From the NCBI GenBank assembly GCA_902728285.1, contig CACVBU010000757.1:160900-224899 (forward strand): a stretch of 64,000 nucleotides of DNA, read 5' to 3'. The notes under the pieces are model-generated. The model saw only the letters and a list, made by a program, of their open reading frames with translations, was not told where the DNA came from and did no database searches. The translations under genes were made by a program, and so were the position numbers. The stretch is from Clytia hemisphaerica. Its lineage: Eukaryota > Cnidaria > Hydrozoa > Leptothecata > Clytiidae. Positions 33,496 to 43,541 of this stretch are shown in pieces; position 1 is the first letter of the stretch; every line of letters starts with the position of its first letter.

Positions 33496-35054
33496 TTATT
33501 TAGAAACAAAGAGATCTTTATGATCAGGAAAGAATTCAATTAAATCATTTAAATGTGTTACTGGCTGCGTTTAGACCAGCCTGGCATTTGTAATTGCTTG
33601 CAGTATTCTTTTGAATTCTATTGTTCCGCGCAATTGTTCGGTTTGTCAAATGCCTGATGATGCCAGCGTGTTGGCATTTCGTTGGCTTATGAAATGCCAT
33701 TTTGAGCAAAGGAATCCCCTTTTCTGGCATTTCAAATCAAACAAAGGAACCAAAACAAAGAGAAAAAATGACATTTTTAATTTTTTTAATTATTTGCACG
33801 TTTTTTATTCAGTTCTTTCTATAGATTGTAAAATTTGCAAGATTTGCCATAGCCTAGCCCTACGGCAAAAAGTTTCAGTCTTAATGACTGCAGTTTTTGA
33901 GAAATTTCATGCTTTTCATTGTTTGATCTGTCAAAGTTGAACTTGAGGGAATCACCTTTTCAGTAATGACTCTAAAAAGACGATTCCTTAAATGCCATGA
34001 CAGAAAATACAATGGAAAAGCTATTACAATCGAATCCCTCATGAGCAAATGCCAAATTACAAATGCCAGTTGGTCTAAACGCAGCCACTTTCAAGACTTC
34101 ATCTGTGTCATCATTAAATCTCAAGTTAATAGAACCATTAAACACCCAAAACGATTCAATAGCATTACGACCATACAACGCTTTAACTCTTCCCCAGAGA
34201 AATCTGTAGTAACTGCAAAGGTTATTATTAATGTAAATTTTATTTGTCAAATCTGCTTTTTCAAATACCTCACGTTTACTGAAGTCTTTGCCTTTTTTGA
34301 TTAACTTTTCTGCAAGTTTTCTGTTTACAAATCTCACTATTGTGCGCTTTGGAACTTTTTGCTTTTTTCTTTGGAACAGGCGATGACAAGCTTCGATTTC
34401 GTTGGGGGGAATATCAATGTTGACGGCTTTAGCTATTTCGATCACTTTCGATTCTAACTCGTTTTGTTTCACAGAGTCAGGGATACCCACAATTTCGATA
34501 TTATTCCTTCTTATGTATTGTTGAAGTTCACTGTTTTCTCTCTCTACTGTGCTAACGTCGTCCAAATCAACCTTTCCTTTCCCAACTTGATTCAGTTCAG
34601 TTCTCAAATCGTCAATAATTTTGCTTTTCGAAGAAAGTTCCTGCTTAAGTTCGTCCAGTTCTCTTCTCATCTCCAAGTTCTGATTTTGGAGCTTGATTGT
34701 AATATCTTCTTTTACACTCTCTATCTTTGATGCAATGTCATACTTTATAACCCTCATTTCGTAAAAGATCATTTCAAGTGTAACCCCCTCCATAGGTTCC
34801 TCCTCTAATGATTTATGAAGATTATAAGGTTGAGAAAAAGAATAAGATACATCACCACCAGGACTTGTCACAAAGTCTTTATCTGTGTCTTTTGTTTGAA
34901 GAGAGTCTTCTTCTTGGTGTGATGAGGTGTCTTGAGTGTCTTTTTGTGTTGGAGAATCTTGTGTAGTAGTGTATAAAGGTATATCTTGAAGTACTTCTTC
35001 GATGTTCTTTTGCTGCTTTCTTGTTGTCACATTCATTGTAAAAAAATGGCTCAA
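33496..35054 (-). pseudogene. LINE ORF1 (coiled coil plus RRM-like domain), split by a MITE
   Basis: From the start at 35054 (an alternative in-frame Met is seven codons later) the protein has a polar Ser/Thr/Asp-rich N-terminus. A coiled coil of about 80 residues follows (EMRRELDELKQELSSKSKI). Then comes an RRM-like domain beginning YIRRNNIEIVGIPD, and a basic C-terminal domain (QKVPKRTIVRFVNRKLAEKL), the arrangement of L1-type ORF1 nucleic-acid chaperones. Codons are continuous to 34089. The MITE 33561-34088 intervenes, and the last 20-odd codons resume beyond it to the TAA at 33498-33496. Apart from the insert, ORF1 shows no stop, so the MITE arrived relatively recently. Confidence 0.85.
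33561..34088. mobile_element. 528-bp MITE inserted in LINE ORF1
   Basis: Ends TGGCTGCGTTTAGACCA and its complement are inverted, with a further shared TGGCATTTGTAATT sub-terminal block. The phrase TGGCATTT recurs internally. LINE ORF1 reads in frame on both sides if one base of the short duplication (AC) is kept, fixing the boundaries to within about 2 bp. Confidence 0.85.
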
Positions 35055-35159
35055 GAAACAAAACGCCTACTTTTTACGCGCCAAATATTTTTGACACGTC
35101 TGCACTCTACGGATGTCAGATGATGAATGAGCAAACTGGGAAAACAACGCATAGCAGAT

Positions 35160-35823
35160 AACGACACCTTACAATGTAGGAGATGTGCTAGACTTGTCCA
35201 TTATGCTTGCTCTGAGCCCCCGGCCTATCAGATTCAGCTTTGTATGCAATAGAAAAGCCGGCGCTTCGAATGTGGAAATTGTGCTACAATAACGTCACTC
35301 TTACTTTGAGAGGATTAAAACAAGCAGACAAAAAGCTCGCAGTAACGTCACAACAAAAGAAGCAGATAAAGATGAACATCATGGATTGAAATTAGGTTTC
35401 AACGAGATAATAACCTCTCTAGAAAGGAAAGTTGAGAAGCTAATGAATAAAAAAGACGTCAACAAAGAACGGAACAACAAACAATCTGAAACACAGCTTA
35501 ACAACACAGAAACAAAAAAAACAATCATATGCAAGAGTCACCAAAGAAGATCTACAAAAACAAGAGGTGACCATAAAAAGTTTCATCAAATTAGTTTACG
35601 AAGAGGAGCGTTGGCTCAAATCAACCAAGTGCAACATCATTGTGCATGATTTAGGTGAAAACAAGCACGAAACGCGAAGAAGAGCAACGAGTTGGTGGCA
35701 AAGATTTTATAGAAAGACTACTGAAACAACAAATAGGCTTCGATGTGACGATAATCAAGGTAGAACGCATAGGTGCTCATAAAGATGAAATGTATACAAA
35801 TGAACGATGGAGACCATTAAAAG
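35160..35823 (+). pseudogene. Second LINE, ORF1 5' part (PHD-like finger, coil, RRM-like start)
   Basis: The plus strand encodes LQCRRCARLVHYAC, and after an in-frame stop FECGNCA, a C4HC3 finger. A charged coil follows in another frame (SLERKVEKLMNKK). Then come RWLKSTKCNIIVHDLGE and IIKVERIG...NERWRPLK, the RRM-like domain of LINE ORF1. At least three frame changes occur. The sequence is cut at 35823 by a 4.8-kb transposon. It is oriented head-to-head with the minus-strand LINE, whose 5' end is about 100 bp away. Confidence 0.65.
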
Positions 35824-36234
35824 AGGGGTTTTCACTTTTACGTTATGACGGTATTGGACCTTTTTACCCCCGGTAAATCGGTATTACGAGAAAAAAACGA
35901 CGGGATTACGGTATTTTATTTTCTACCGGTATCGGTAAATTGCCTGTTTTTTTGTCGGTATTTTGATATTTATTTTTTTATAACCTTTTAGTTTCTTCAT
36001 GAGTTTCAAGCAGGAAAATTTTCAAAAAAGATAAGTCTATCCCGCTATTTTAATCCCTTAATTTTTTTTCCTCGCTTCGCTCGCACAATCTTGGATTTCC
36101 TATTGACTTATTGTCATAGTGAGGTTATTCAAAATAAGCCAAACTTTACGATATCTAAACAAATATTTTCGTTATTTTTCTGTGGGCGCATTTTTTTAAT
36201 GACAACCTTCAATAATTAGTAAAAGCAGGTAGTT

Positions 36235-36884
36235 CCAAGGATTTATTATACACTGGATATACAAGTAACAGATTTTTGCCGATTTCTCGTGTACTGGCTC
36301 TGTCCACAGTAATGATATTATTGTTCACCCTCCTTCCCTCATTAAATGATTTTTCGAAGCATTTTTATTGCATTTCTTATCGAAAATCACTCATCCAATT
36401 CCCAAAAGAGACTTAAAACTTTCCTGTGAGAGTCAGATTCTTTCATTTAATTGCTAATTATAAGTCGTTGTGACGTTTCAAGCTGTCAGAAAGATGCAAA
36501 AGACGTGTTCGTATAAGAAATTTAATGTTGACACAAATTTTCAAACTTCAACCTCGAAAAAACCACTTTGCCACCACGTGCCTCCAAAAGATTTTCATAC
36601 CACAGTGGAGCCAAGACACTCAAGTCTTATGTATCTTAATTTCAGCTCTTCTTGCAACAGTCTTTGAAAGATATTTCCAATTGAAAATTCACTATAAGTA
36701 TTTTGTCTGAATTTCTTGTCTAATGATGTTTTTCCCACATTAGATTTCACAAATGTATCCAGCTCGGAATGCTAGCCTTACTTACAAACTTTTTTTTCTG
36801 AAAATGTACAAAAAAAAAGAGCTAGAGAACTTTTTAAAAATAATACTGATAAACATTTTTACCCAGTGTATAATAAATCTTTGG
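36235..36884. mobile_element. 650-bp TIR element with TAGTT target duplication
   Basis: CCAAGGATTTATTATACACTG at the left and its complement at the right are inverted. TAGTT flanks both sides (36230-36234 and 36885-36889). It is related to the element at 20465-21258, sharing TAATGATATTATTGTTCACC and ATTCCCAAAAGAGACTT-type blocks. No coding capacity. Confidence 0.8.
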
Positions 36885-36893
36885 TAGTTGTTA

Positions 36894-37054
36894 TGCGCAG
36901 ATATGTAATTCTTGCGCAGATATGTAATTTCTGCGCAGATATGTAATTATTTTGCGCAGATATGTAACTTCTGCGCAAATATGTAATTATTTTGCGCAAC
37001 TATGTAATTTTGAGCTGCGCAGATATGTAATTAAATTTCTGCGCAGATATGTAA
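36894..37054. repeat. Left outer array of the foldback element
   Basis: Eight units of TGCGCA followed by (G/A)ATATGTAA, starting at about 36894, 36913, 36932, 36953, 36972, 36993, 37016 and 37040. The unit contains the 6-bp palindrome TGCGCA. Confidence 0.9.
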
Positions 37055-37184
37055 AACACGACCTTTTTGACTTGGTTATTTTTTGAAAAACTAACTAAAT
37101 TTTAAGGTCGGTTAATTACAAGAAGTAATATCTTGAACATTGTTCTTGGACTAAGGCAAACATTTGGCGATTGTTGTTTTTATT

Positions 37185-37740
37185 ATAAGCATCATCTTTA
37201 TAAGAAACAAGTCAATATATTTTTATCAAAGTGATATTGGCTTTCGGCGTTTGGTTCTATCAAAGCAACTACTTAGGGGACTGTGCTAATGAGGAAAATT
37301 TTGTTTTTCTTGTAAGCATCAACTTTATAAGAACACAATTCATAACTCTCAAACCAATGATTATTAGCTTTCGGTGTTAGGTTTTTTCAAAGCAAATAGA
37401 GGATTGTACTTAAGCTAAAAAAATTTATTTTTCTTATAAGCATTAACTTTATAAGAACACAATTCATAACTCCCAAACCAATAGATATTAGCTTTCGGTG
37501 ATCGGTATTTTCAAAGAAAACATAGGATAATGCTTGAGCTGGAAAATTTTGTTTTTCTTATAAGCATCGACTTTATAAGAACACAATTCACAACTCCTAA
37601 ACCAATGATTATTCGCTTTTGGCGTTTGGTTTTTTCAAAGCATATATAGGATTGTGGTTAAGCTAGGAAAATTTATTTTTTTATAAGCATCAACTTTATA
37701 AGAACACAATTCATAACTCCTAAACAATATTTGTTGGCTT
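37185..37740. repeat. Left inner array, ~124-bp units x5
   Basis: The block ATAAGCATCAACTTTATAAG recurs at about 37185, 37312, 37436, 37560 and 37683. Each is followed by a CTTTCGGTG- or CTTTTGGCG-type block and a run of AAAATTT. Confidence 0.85.
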
Positions 37741-38509
37741 ATATTTGATAAATCAAATCTCTGAAAGCCTATTCCACTTAGAAAAAAACCTTGTTCTTAT
37801 AAAATTCTAATAAACTAATCTTAGATTTAGCAAAATTCCCTATTTCTTTCGATAGAGCCATTGTGTCATTGTGAATGCCAATTCCACTTCAAAAAAATTA
37901 AATTTGTCTCCTTTTAGATGGCTTAAAGTCAAATATTTTGCCTTAGTTTAATTTGTAAGGGGAAAATAAGAAAGACATGTAATTTTTTTAAATATCTTCA
38001 ACAATCAGTGTCAAAATATTCCTGAATTGTGTAACATTCTTCAGAATTTAAAGTTCGAGCGAGAATCACAACTTTGATAATCCCACTCTATTTCATTGGA
38101 TAATTCAATCAAATTTAATGAATTTGCTCGTAGATCGAGCCATGAAAAGGAAAAGGGAGTTTTTTTATCATAAATTAGTCCATGTATTGGTAAAGACAAC
38201 CAATAGAATTTTACTTTATCTCACTGTAATGTAAAGAAATGCAATTCATATCTAAAAAATCAATAAAGTTTACATAGGTGTGACTATCTCGAGTCAAGGT
38301 TCTATCGAAAATCTCATTTGTACTTTTCTATTAGGTTGTAAAAACTACCGTATTTCTTCGAATAAACGCCTTGGGCGTCTTTTTAATTTTAAGACTTTCA
38401 GGAAGGGTGTTAAAGAAAAGGGTGTTAATTAAAAATGTTAAAACCTCCCATTGAGGGAGTCTTTTTTCTCAGAGAAGGAGCGTGTATTGGTAGGAATACG
38501 GTAATTACC

Positions 38510-39280
38510 GAAAGGTAAATACTATTCTACCAAGAGTTATTTGATTCTCATAAAGTAGTAGCTTATAGGAAAAATTAATATGCTCATATTGTGCGCTGTC
38601 CCTTGTTTACTTTGTAAGAACTAATAAACGAAGGGTATATCACCGTCTATTAAGAGTTATTGGTTTGATTCTTTATAAAGTATATGCTTATCAGAAGGTA
38701 AAAACTAATGACCGAAAGGTATATGACCGTCTATCTAGAGTTATTGATTTAATTCTTATAAAGCTGATGCTTATAACAAAAATAGTCACATCCATTTAAG
38801 GCGCTATTCCATTTTTGCTTTGAAAGAACCATTCGACGAAAGCTAAAACTTAGTCGTTGAAAAGTTATAAATAATTTTTCTTATAAAGATGATGCTTATA
38901 AGAAAAATAATTATTTTCATTTTAGGCGCTATTACATGTTTGCTTCGAAAGAACCAATTACCGAAAGCTAAAACTTAGTGGTTGAAAATTTATAGAGAAT
39001 TTTCTTATAAAGATGATTCTTATAAGAAAAATAATTACTTTCATTTTAGGCGCTATTCCATGTTTCCTTTGAAAGAACCAATTACCGAAAGCTTAAACTT
39101 AGATTCCATGTTTCCTTTGAAAGAACCAATCACCGAAAGCTAAAACTTAGTGGTTGAAAAGTTATAGAGAAATTTCTTGTAACGATGATTCTTATAAGAA
39201 AAATAATTACTTTCATTTAAGGCGCTATTCCATTTTTGCTTTGAAAGAACCAATCACCGAAAGCTAAAAATTGTTGTTAT
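38510..39280. repeat. Right inner array, inverted relative to the left
   Basis: Units carrying TATAAAGATGATGCTTATAAG and ACCGAAAGCTAAAACTTAG recur at about 38757, 38883, 39006 and 39180. The last spacing is longer (174 bp) because of an internal duplication of about 50 bp. Older units extend back to 38510. Confidence 0.8.
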
Positions 39281-39395
39281 AAGATATTACTTCTTGTATT
39301 TGATAGGAATTAGCTAAAATACCTTAAGTCGAAAAAAAGGTAAAAGTAATGGTAAAAGCTATCAAGGGGGTACCATTGATTTTAAAGATCGTGTT

Positions 39396-39556
39396 TTACA
39401 TATCTGCGCAAAAATTTAATTACATATCTGCGCAGCTCGAAATTACATAGTTGCGCAAAATAATTACATATTTGCGCAGAAATTACATATCTGCGCAAAA
39501 TAATTACATATCTGCGCAGAAATTACATACCTGCGCAAAAATTACATATCTGCGCA
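39396..39556. repeat. Right outer array of the foldback element
   Basis: Eight inverted units of TTACATATCTGCGCA, mirroring the left array in number and in most unit lengths. Confidence 0.9.
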
Positions 39557-39566
39557 CAACAGTAGT

Positions 39567-40637
39567 TCTAAAAACATCTTGTGCAGCATCGAACGATTAA
39601 AAAATAATTCACATAATGATGCCCATGATGCGTTTTCAGGCAATCTAGGCATTCTAAATTTTAATTTTTTTCTTGGGCAAAACTCTTGGAACGCCGCACC
39701 GTGTACGGCAGATACGTCGCTCGCCGTACCATATTTTTGCCAACAAATGGACAGTGTTAAATAAAATCAAAAACTGTGTGACCAAACAAGGCATACTTGG
39801 CTAACAATGACGTATTAAGTCCGTTTTTCAATAACAAAGGAGAGCGAAAATTGTCGGAAAAATTTTCGCGCTCGCTTCGCTCGCATTCTTATTTTCCATT
39901 TATTTTCTATTCCGATAGGGGGGTTCAACTTTATAATTCGCGTCCTCTAGTTGCACCACATCACCACCTCTATGAAGCCTGCGTTGAAGTCTACGGCTTC
40001 TCAGACCATGATTGCCCCAAACCTCGATTTTTAACTAATTCTCAATATAAAAGACATCTTACGGGTCTGCGAGGAAGAAATTATTGGGGGAAAGGCTTAA
40101 TTTAGCATTTTCCTCCCGTAACAAGTAAGTAACTTTGGTGCGGCAGACCTAAAATATTGCTTTATGAAAGCTCAAATAGCTGTAAAAGAGGCCTCAAAAA
40201 GTCGACGATATCGAGAAAAAGGTCACAAAACTAGCAAAAAACTTTATATATTGGCGAAAATGTTTTGTACAAGAATAGGTCAATCTGTTTAAAAGAGACC
40301 ATAAAAAGGTTAAACTTAGCCCAATAAGGTCACAATCGTTTAACCAAAGATGTAAAAGCAAAATTGGTGCGTGAACGTGAAAATGGTTTTTTTCGCGCGT
40401 GAATACGTGAATTGAGGGTTGACTGGGGGGGCTCATAAAGTACAAGACTTGTTTGTACAGTTTCTAATTTTTTACTACACAATAGATTTGATAACTGAAA
40501 AATCATTATTTTCGAAAAAAACATAAACATAATATCGGTATCGGTATTAGGCTTCCTTCACCGACGGTATTACGGTATTTGACCCAAAATTTTCTCGGTA
40601 TGACGGTATTTAAGACCCATGAAACCTCCCCCCCCCC
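39567..40637. other. Right part of the 4.8-kb transposon; no gene confirmed
   Basis: ORFs at 39579-39764 and 39797-40105 show no recognisable domain. CGCTCGCTTCGCTCGC near 39870 also occurs near 36066 (as CTCGCTTCGCTCGC) and inverted near 61713. The terminal 150 bp is rich in CGGTATT. Confidence 0.35.
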
Positions 40638-40766
40638 TTAAAAGTTAATCTCGAGAGTGAAGAAGAAAGGATTAGAATACTTGGATCAGCCCACAAACTA
40701 GATAAAGATGATTTCAGAATATCAGACGAGTTTTCAAGGAAAGAACGCGAGATAATAAAACAATAG
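40638..40766 (+). pseudogene. Second LINE, ORF1 3' part after the insertion
   Basis: Starting at the repeated TTAAAAG, the frame gives VNLESEEERIRILGSAHKLD, then RISDEFSRKEREIIKQ and a TAG at 40764-40766. This is the end of an RRM-like/CTD block of LINE ORF1 and continues the frame of 35655-35823 exactly. Downstream, no ORF2 could be recognised. Confidence 0.7.
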
Positions 40767-41173
40767 CATCATAAAGCAAAAGTAAAAACATCGAAAGAAA
40801 AAGACAAGAGTCATCTATGTCATCTAACTCTACTTGAAAAAATTTACGACGGAAACAACATGATTGTAAGAAGAGTGGGTTAGAGGCCCAGGTGACTAAC
40901 TGTAAAACTCTATAACAGAAATGACAAACGAATGGAATGATAAGATTTATAAATTGTAAAGATGTAAGATTGTAAAATAGCTACAGTAGTCAGAAAAATC
41001 TACCATCAAAATCATTGGGCTTTTCCAGAAAAAATTGAATATTGCAGAATATTTTTGGGGGGTTGGAGGATATAACATTATTTTGGAAATTTACCCTGTG
41101 ACTTTTGACCCACAGACAGCAAGTCTAACCCCCCAGACAGCAGGTCTACCCCTCAGACAAGCATCAGTTGACC
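40767..41173. other. No gene; short direct repeats at 41110-41175
   Basis: CAGACAGCAAGTCTAACCCC is followed by two diverged copies (CAGACAGCAGGTCTACCCC and CAGACAAGCATCAGTTGACC), giving a ~22-bp tandem tract immediately before the next MITE. Confidence 0.5.
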
Positions 41174-41474
41174 CCACAGATATCTGTAAAGCCCGAATGG
41201 CTAGATAGGCAACTTTAAGCTTTCTCCAGCAAAAAAAAGTGAAGTAAAAATTTGGCTTTTTAAATTTCGTGCCGATGGATAGGATCTAGCATTTTAATTG
41301 TTTTCGGAGCGCGAGATCAAAAAAAGTAGGCGGCAAACGCTATTTCACATCTCATCAAACTGGTGAAATTGCATATTTTAGTCACGTGACTTTGGTAGGA
41401 AATCCTTCCAAACCTAGGCTTCACTTTTCGATAAAAGCCGCAAATCTAGCACTTCGGGCTTTACAGATCTGTGG
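41174..41474. mobile_element. ~300-bp MITE, GCCCGAA-type ends
   Basis: CTGTAAAGCCCGAATGGCTA at the left is mirrored by TAGCACTTCGGGCTTTACAG at the right. The inverted match extends through CCACAGAT outside it. The interior shares blocks such as TTTGGTAGGA and GGCTTCACTTTT with the relative at 51566-51843. Confidence 0.75.
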
Positions 41475-42397
41475 TTGACCCCATACCCCTCCAGCTTCTG
41501 AACTAGAAAATTGCAGGGTAAAAACTAGCCAACTTTAAGCTTTAAAGAAATAATACTCTTTGAGATTAAAATTTTCCAAAATCTCAACGCAATAATCCAT
41601 ATAAAAATATATTAAGAAAAGCTCGTAACTGCAGGCTTCAGTCATAATAGAATGGATTCATGTATAAAACACTAAATTTGGTCAACTAGTTCCGTTATTA
41701 CGGGATTTTAGGTTTTGGCTGGAAAGGCTTATGATGACGTCATCACAAAACTTTAAACCTTCATAACTTTTGATAGGAAGATTTTGAAGGCATGTTTTAT
41801 AACTCGATTTTCATCAGCATTTCATGTTCTTTCCGCTGATACCATCAGACTTTAAATATTATCAAAAAAATAAATTTTTGCTTAGCCACCTGAACACGTC
41901 ATCTGGCAGGTGACCAGGTGGCAAAATTTGGTGTTACTGTTCAAAATTAGGTTTAGACCCTCTAAGGATCATCTGTGCCAAATTTCATGCTTTAATCACC
42001 ATCTGAAGTATTTTTGTGCTAACAGACCTCACTATTATGTTGGATGCTATAATAGAGACCTTTAAAATTAATTATTTCTAGGTTGACCGTAAATCTTCCA
42101 AAATCATAAAAATAAATGTTTACACACCAGTGAACGCAATAAGTGCTAAAAACAGTAAAAGAATCAATATCATACGTAATCGATTAATCGCCCTTCTAGC
42201 AAATCACAAGAATGACTCCTTTATAACTGCTCTAATTAAAACAAACCCTCCCGAATCTCTTCCTGATTATCCGGTGAAATATATATGGGAAAAATATTCC
42301 AGAAAAGTATTGAGAATCTTAGTGCGGAAATGGGAATATCATACAAAATAACGGTACCCCTGGAGTTTTTAATGATTCAAAATGAAAATCCTGATTA
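41475..42397. other. No gene seen
   Basis: Contains phrases such as TTCATAACTTTTGATA and GATGACGTCATCA that recur around 54.7-55.2 kb, indicating shared old repeat sequence. The ORF 42130-42351 has no recognisable features. Confidence 0.35.
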
Positions 42398-42920
42398 GCA
42401 AAAGGGGTATCAAGATTGGTGAAGTTTGATTGAAGCTAAATTAGTTTGTTGCCCATTCTTTTTACACTCTGACGGTATATGAGCAGACACCAACGCTAAC
42501 GCTTGAAGAGCGGGCCAATATCTATCATCCCATCGGCCAAGCGATGTCAATCGAACTGTTCGATTACCAAACCAAATCCAACAGTCACCGAACCAAGAAA
42601 TTCCGGTAAAGTTCAATTAGTTTGATTGATGTTCGATGTGTTTATCAAACACCTATCGTTTGATTGCGTTCGATGAAATTTGATGGTTCGATTACCAAAA
42701 TCGGTTTGATAGGGTTCGGTTAACATCGCCGTCTGGCATCGGGGAGGAAAAGCTGGAACTTTTCTTAATCCAAACTCGTCGAACACCAATCAAACTTCAT
42801 CAGATAAACAACTGTCATCAAACTTATATAATCAAACTAATAAAAAAATTGTCTTACCAAATTAGGCTAGGTACTCGAACAGATATCGTTTGATTTCGTT
42901 GGATAGGTCGACAGTTCGAT
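42398..42920. repeat. Dispersed repeat rich in TTTGATT and its complement
   Basis: The left part (GGTGAAGTTTGATTGAAGC) and the later CAATCAAACTTCATC near 42788 are inverted relative to each other. The left part is the reverse complement of 19950-20020. A MITE-like structure is likely but the ends are not sharp. The minus-strand ORF 42410-42616 lies in it and is not supported. Confidence 0.5.
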
Positions 42921-43490
42921 TACGAAAATTATTCAAAAGGTCAATTGACATGATTTCTGGGAGCAGACTGTTTGTCACAACTGGTTAACATTTAACACAT
43001 AACTATCTGGTGAAAAAAAGGAAAAAAATATCATACCTGTGCTGTTTGTAGTTTTAGTGAAGAAGACGGTTATGTGTTGTTGTTGTGTAAAATTAACTAT
43101 TTTTGTACTACTTACTGAGGATTATCAATTTATTAGTGCATTCACTAACTACACAAACATAAAATGCTTGTACTAAACGAATAACAAACCTCTTTAAATA
43201 GTCTACAAAAGACAAGAAAACATGATTAAATTAATACAGTTTCAAAAGCATGTGCAATCAAGCAGCCATTAAAAAGTTCTCATGATGAAGATGAATGTTT
43301 ACAAAGGCTTGGTTACACTTCTTACACTAGCGTATTTTAATTATTAAGAAAAGCGCTGTTTTTATCTTTGTTTTATATTGGCCGTAGTACGCCCGCAGTC
43401 AAACACCCACACCATAACTTCCGCCCAAAAGATTTTCTCACCACACACATAGAAAGGCTATCGTAATAATTTCGATATGCGAAATTAATA
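42921..43490. other. Upstream region of the helical-protein gene
   Basis: No ORF or repeat boundary was recognised. The final 100 bp leads into the TATA box. Confidence 0.4.
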
Positions 43491-43496
43491 AGCTAC

Positions 43497-43504
43497 TATA
43501 AAAG
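43497..43504 (+). promoter_or_regulatory. TATA box of the helical-protein gene
   Basis: TATAAAAG lies 38 bp upstream of the start codon. It would place the transcription start within the C/T-rich CTTCTTTCCTCG tract and give a 5' UTR of only about 10-20 nt. The same tract ends in TTTATTCAG directly before GATGG, so it could instead be a splice acceptor. Confidence 0.5.
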
Positions 43505-43541
43505 ATCTTCTCACAACTTCTTTCCTCGTTCTTTATTCAGG

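Larger units (their letters stand above)
29819..35061 (-). mobile_element. LINE (non-LTR retrotransposon), CR1/L2-like, near full length but dead
   Basis: Reading the minus strand there is ORF1 (35054 to 33496), ORF2 (33384 to 30166) and an AT-rich 3' UTR. The 3' end is a short (TTAC)n-type microsatellite tail at 29862-29820. ORF2 has a PHD-like finger, an apurinic-type endonuclease and a reverse transcriptase of the CR1/L2/Jockey type. Damage includes a MITE in ORF1, frameshifts at about 33070 and 32610, and a deletion that removed the YADD region near 30966. The 5' end cannot be placed precisely; only about 10-50 bp precede the ORF1 start before unrelated sequence. Confidence 0.85.
36890..39562. 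mobile_element. Foldback-type element, ~2.67 kb, arms of tandem sub-repeats
   Basis: The outer arms are arrays of eight units of about 17-24 bp with core TGCGCAGATATGTAATT (36894-37054), inverted as eight units at 39396-39556. Inside these are arrays of ~124-bp units: five at the left (37185-37740) and at least four in opposite orientation at the right (38757-39280). These share TTATAAGCATCAACTTTATAAG and CTTTCGGTG-type blocks in inverted form. The central ~1 kb has no ORF. Long inverted arms of iterated short motifs resemble Drosophila FB and Galileo elements. TAGTT is present next to both ends, but its attribution is ambiguous because the adjoining MITE has the same flank. Confidence 0.75.
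35824..40637. mobile_element. 4.8-kb transposon with G/C-run ends and 6-7-bp target duplication
   Basis: Flanked by TTAAAAG at 35817-35823 and 40638-40644. LINE ORF1 continues in frame across the duplication (RPLK then VNLESEEERIRILG). Left end AGGGGTTTTCAC and right end ATGAAACCTCCCCC are roughly inverted. Sub-terminal regions are built from the phrase ACGGTATT or its complement. No transposase ORF is evident; most of the interior is the foldback element 36890-39562 and a MITE at 36235-36884. The 341-bp element at 46778 has the same type of ends and duplication length. Confidence 0.75.

Noticed and set aside
33611..34304. Plus-strand ORFs of 109 and 112 codons
   Set aside because: They are antisense to LINE ORF1 and the MITE inserted in it.
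36894..37054. Regularly spaced short repeats resembling a CRISPR array
   Set aside because: The spacers are only 2-8 bp, the array is mirrored 2.4 kb away, and the genome is eukaryotic; this is a transposon arm.
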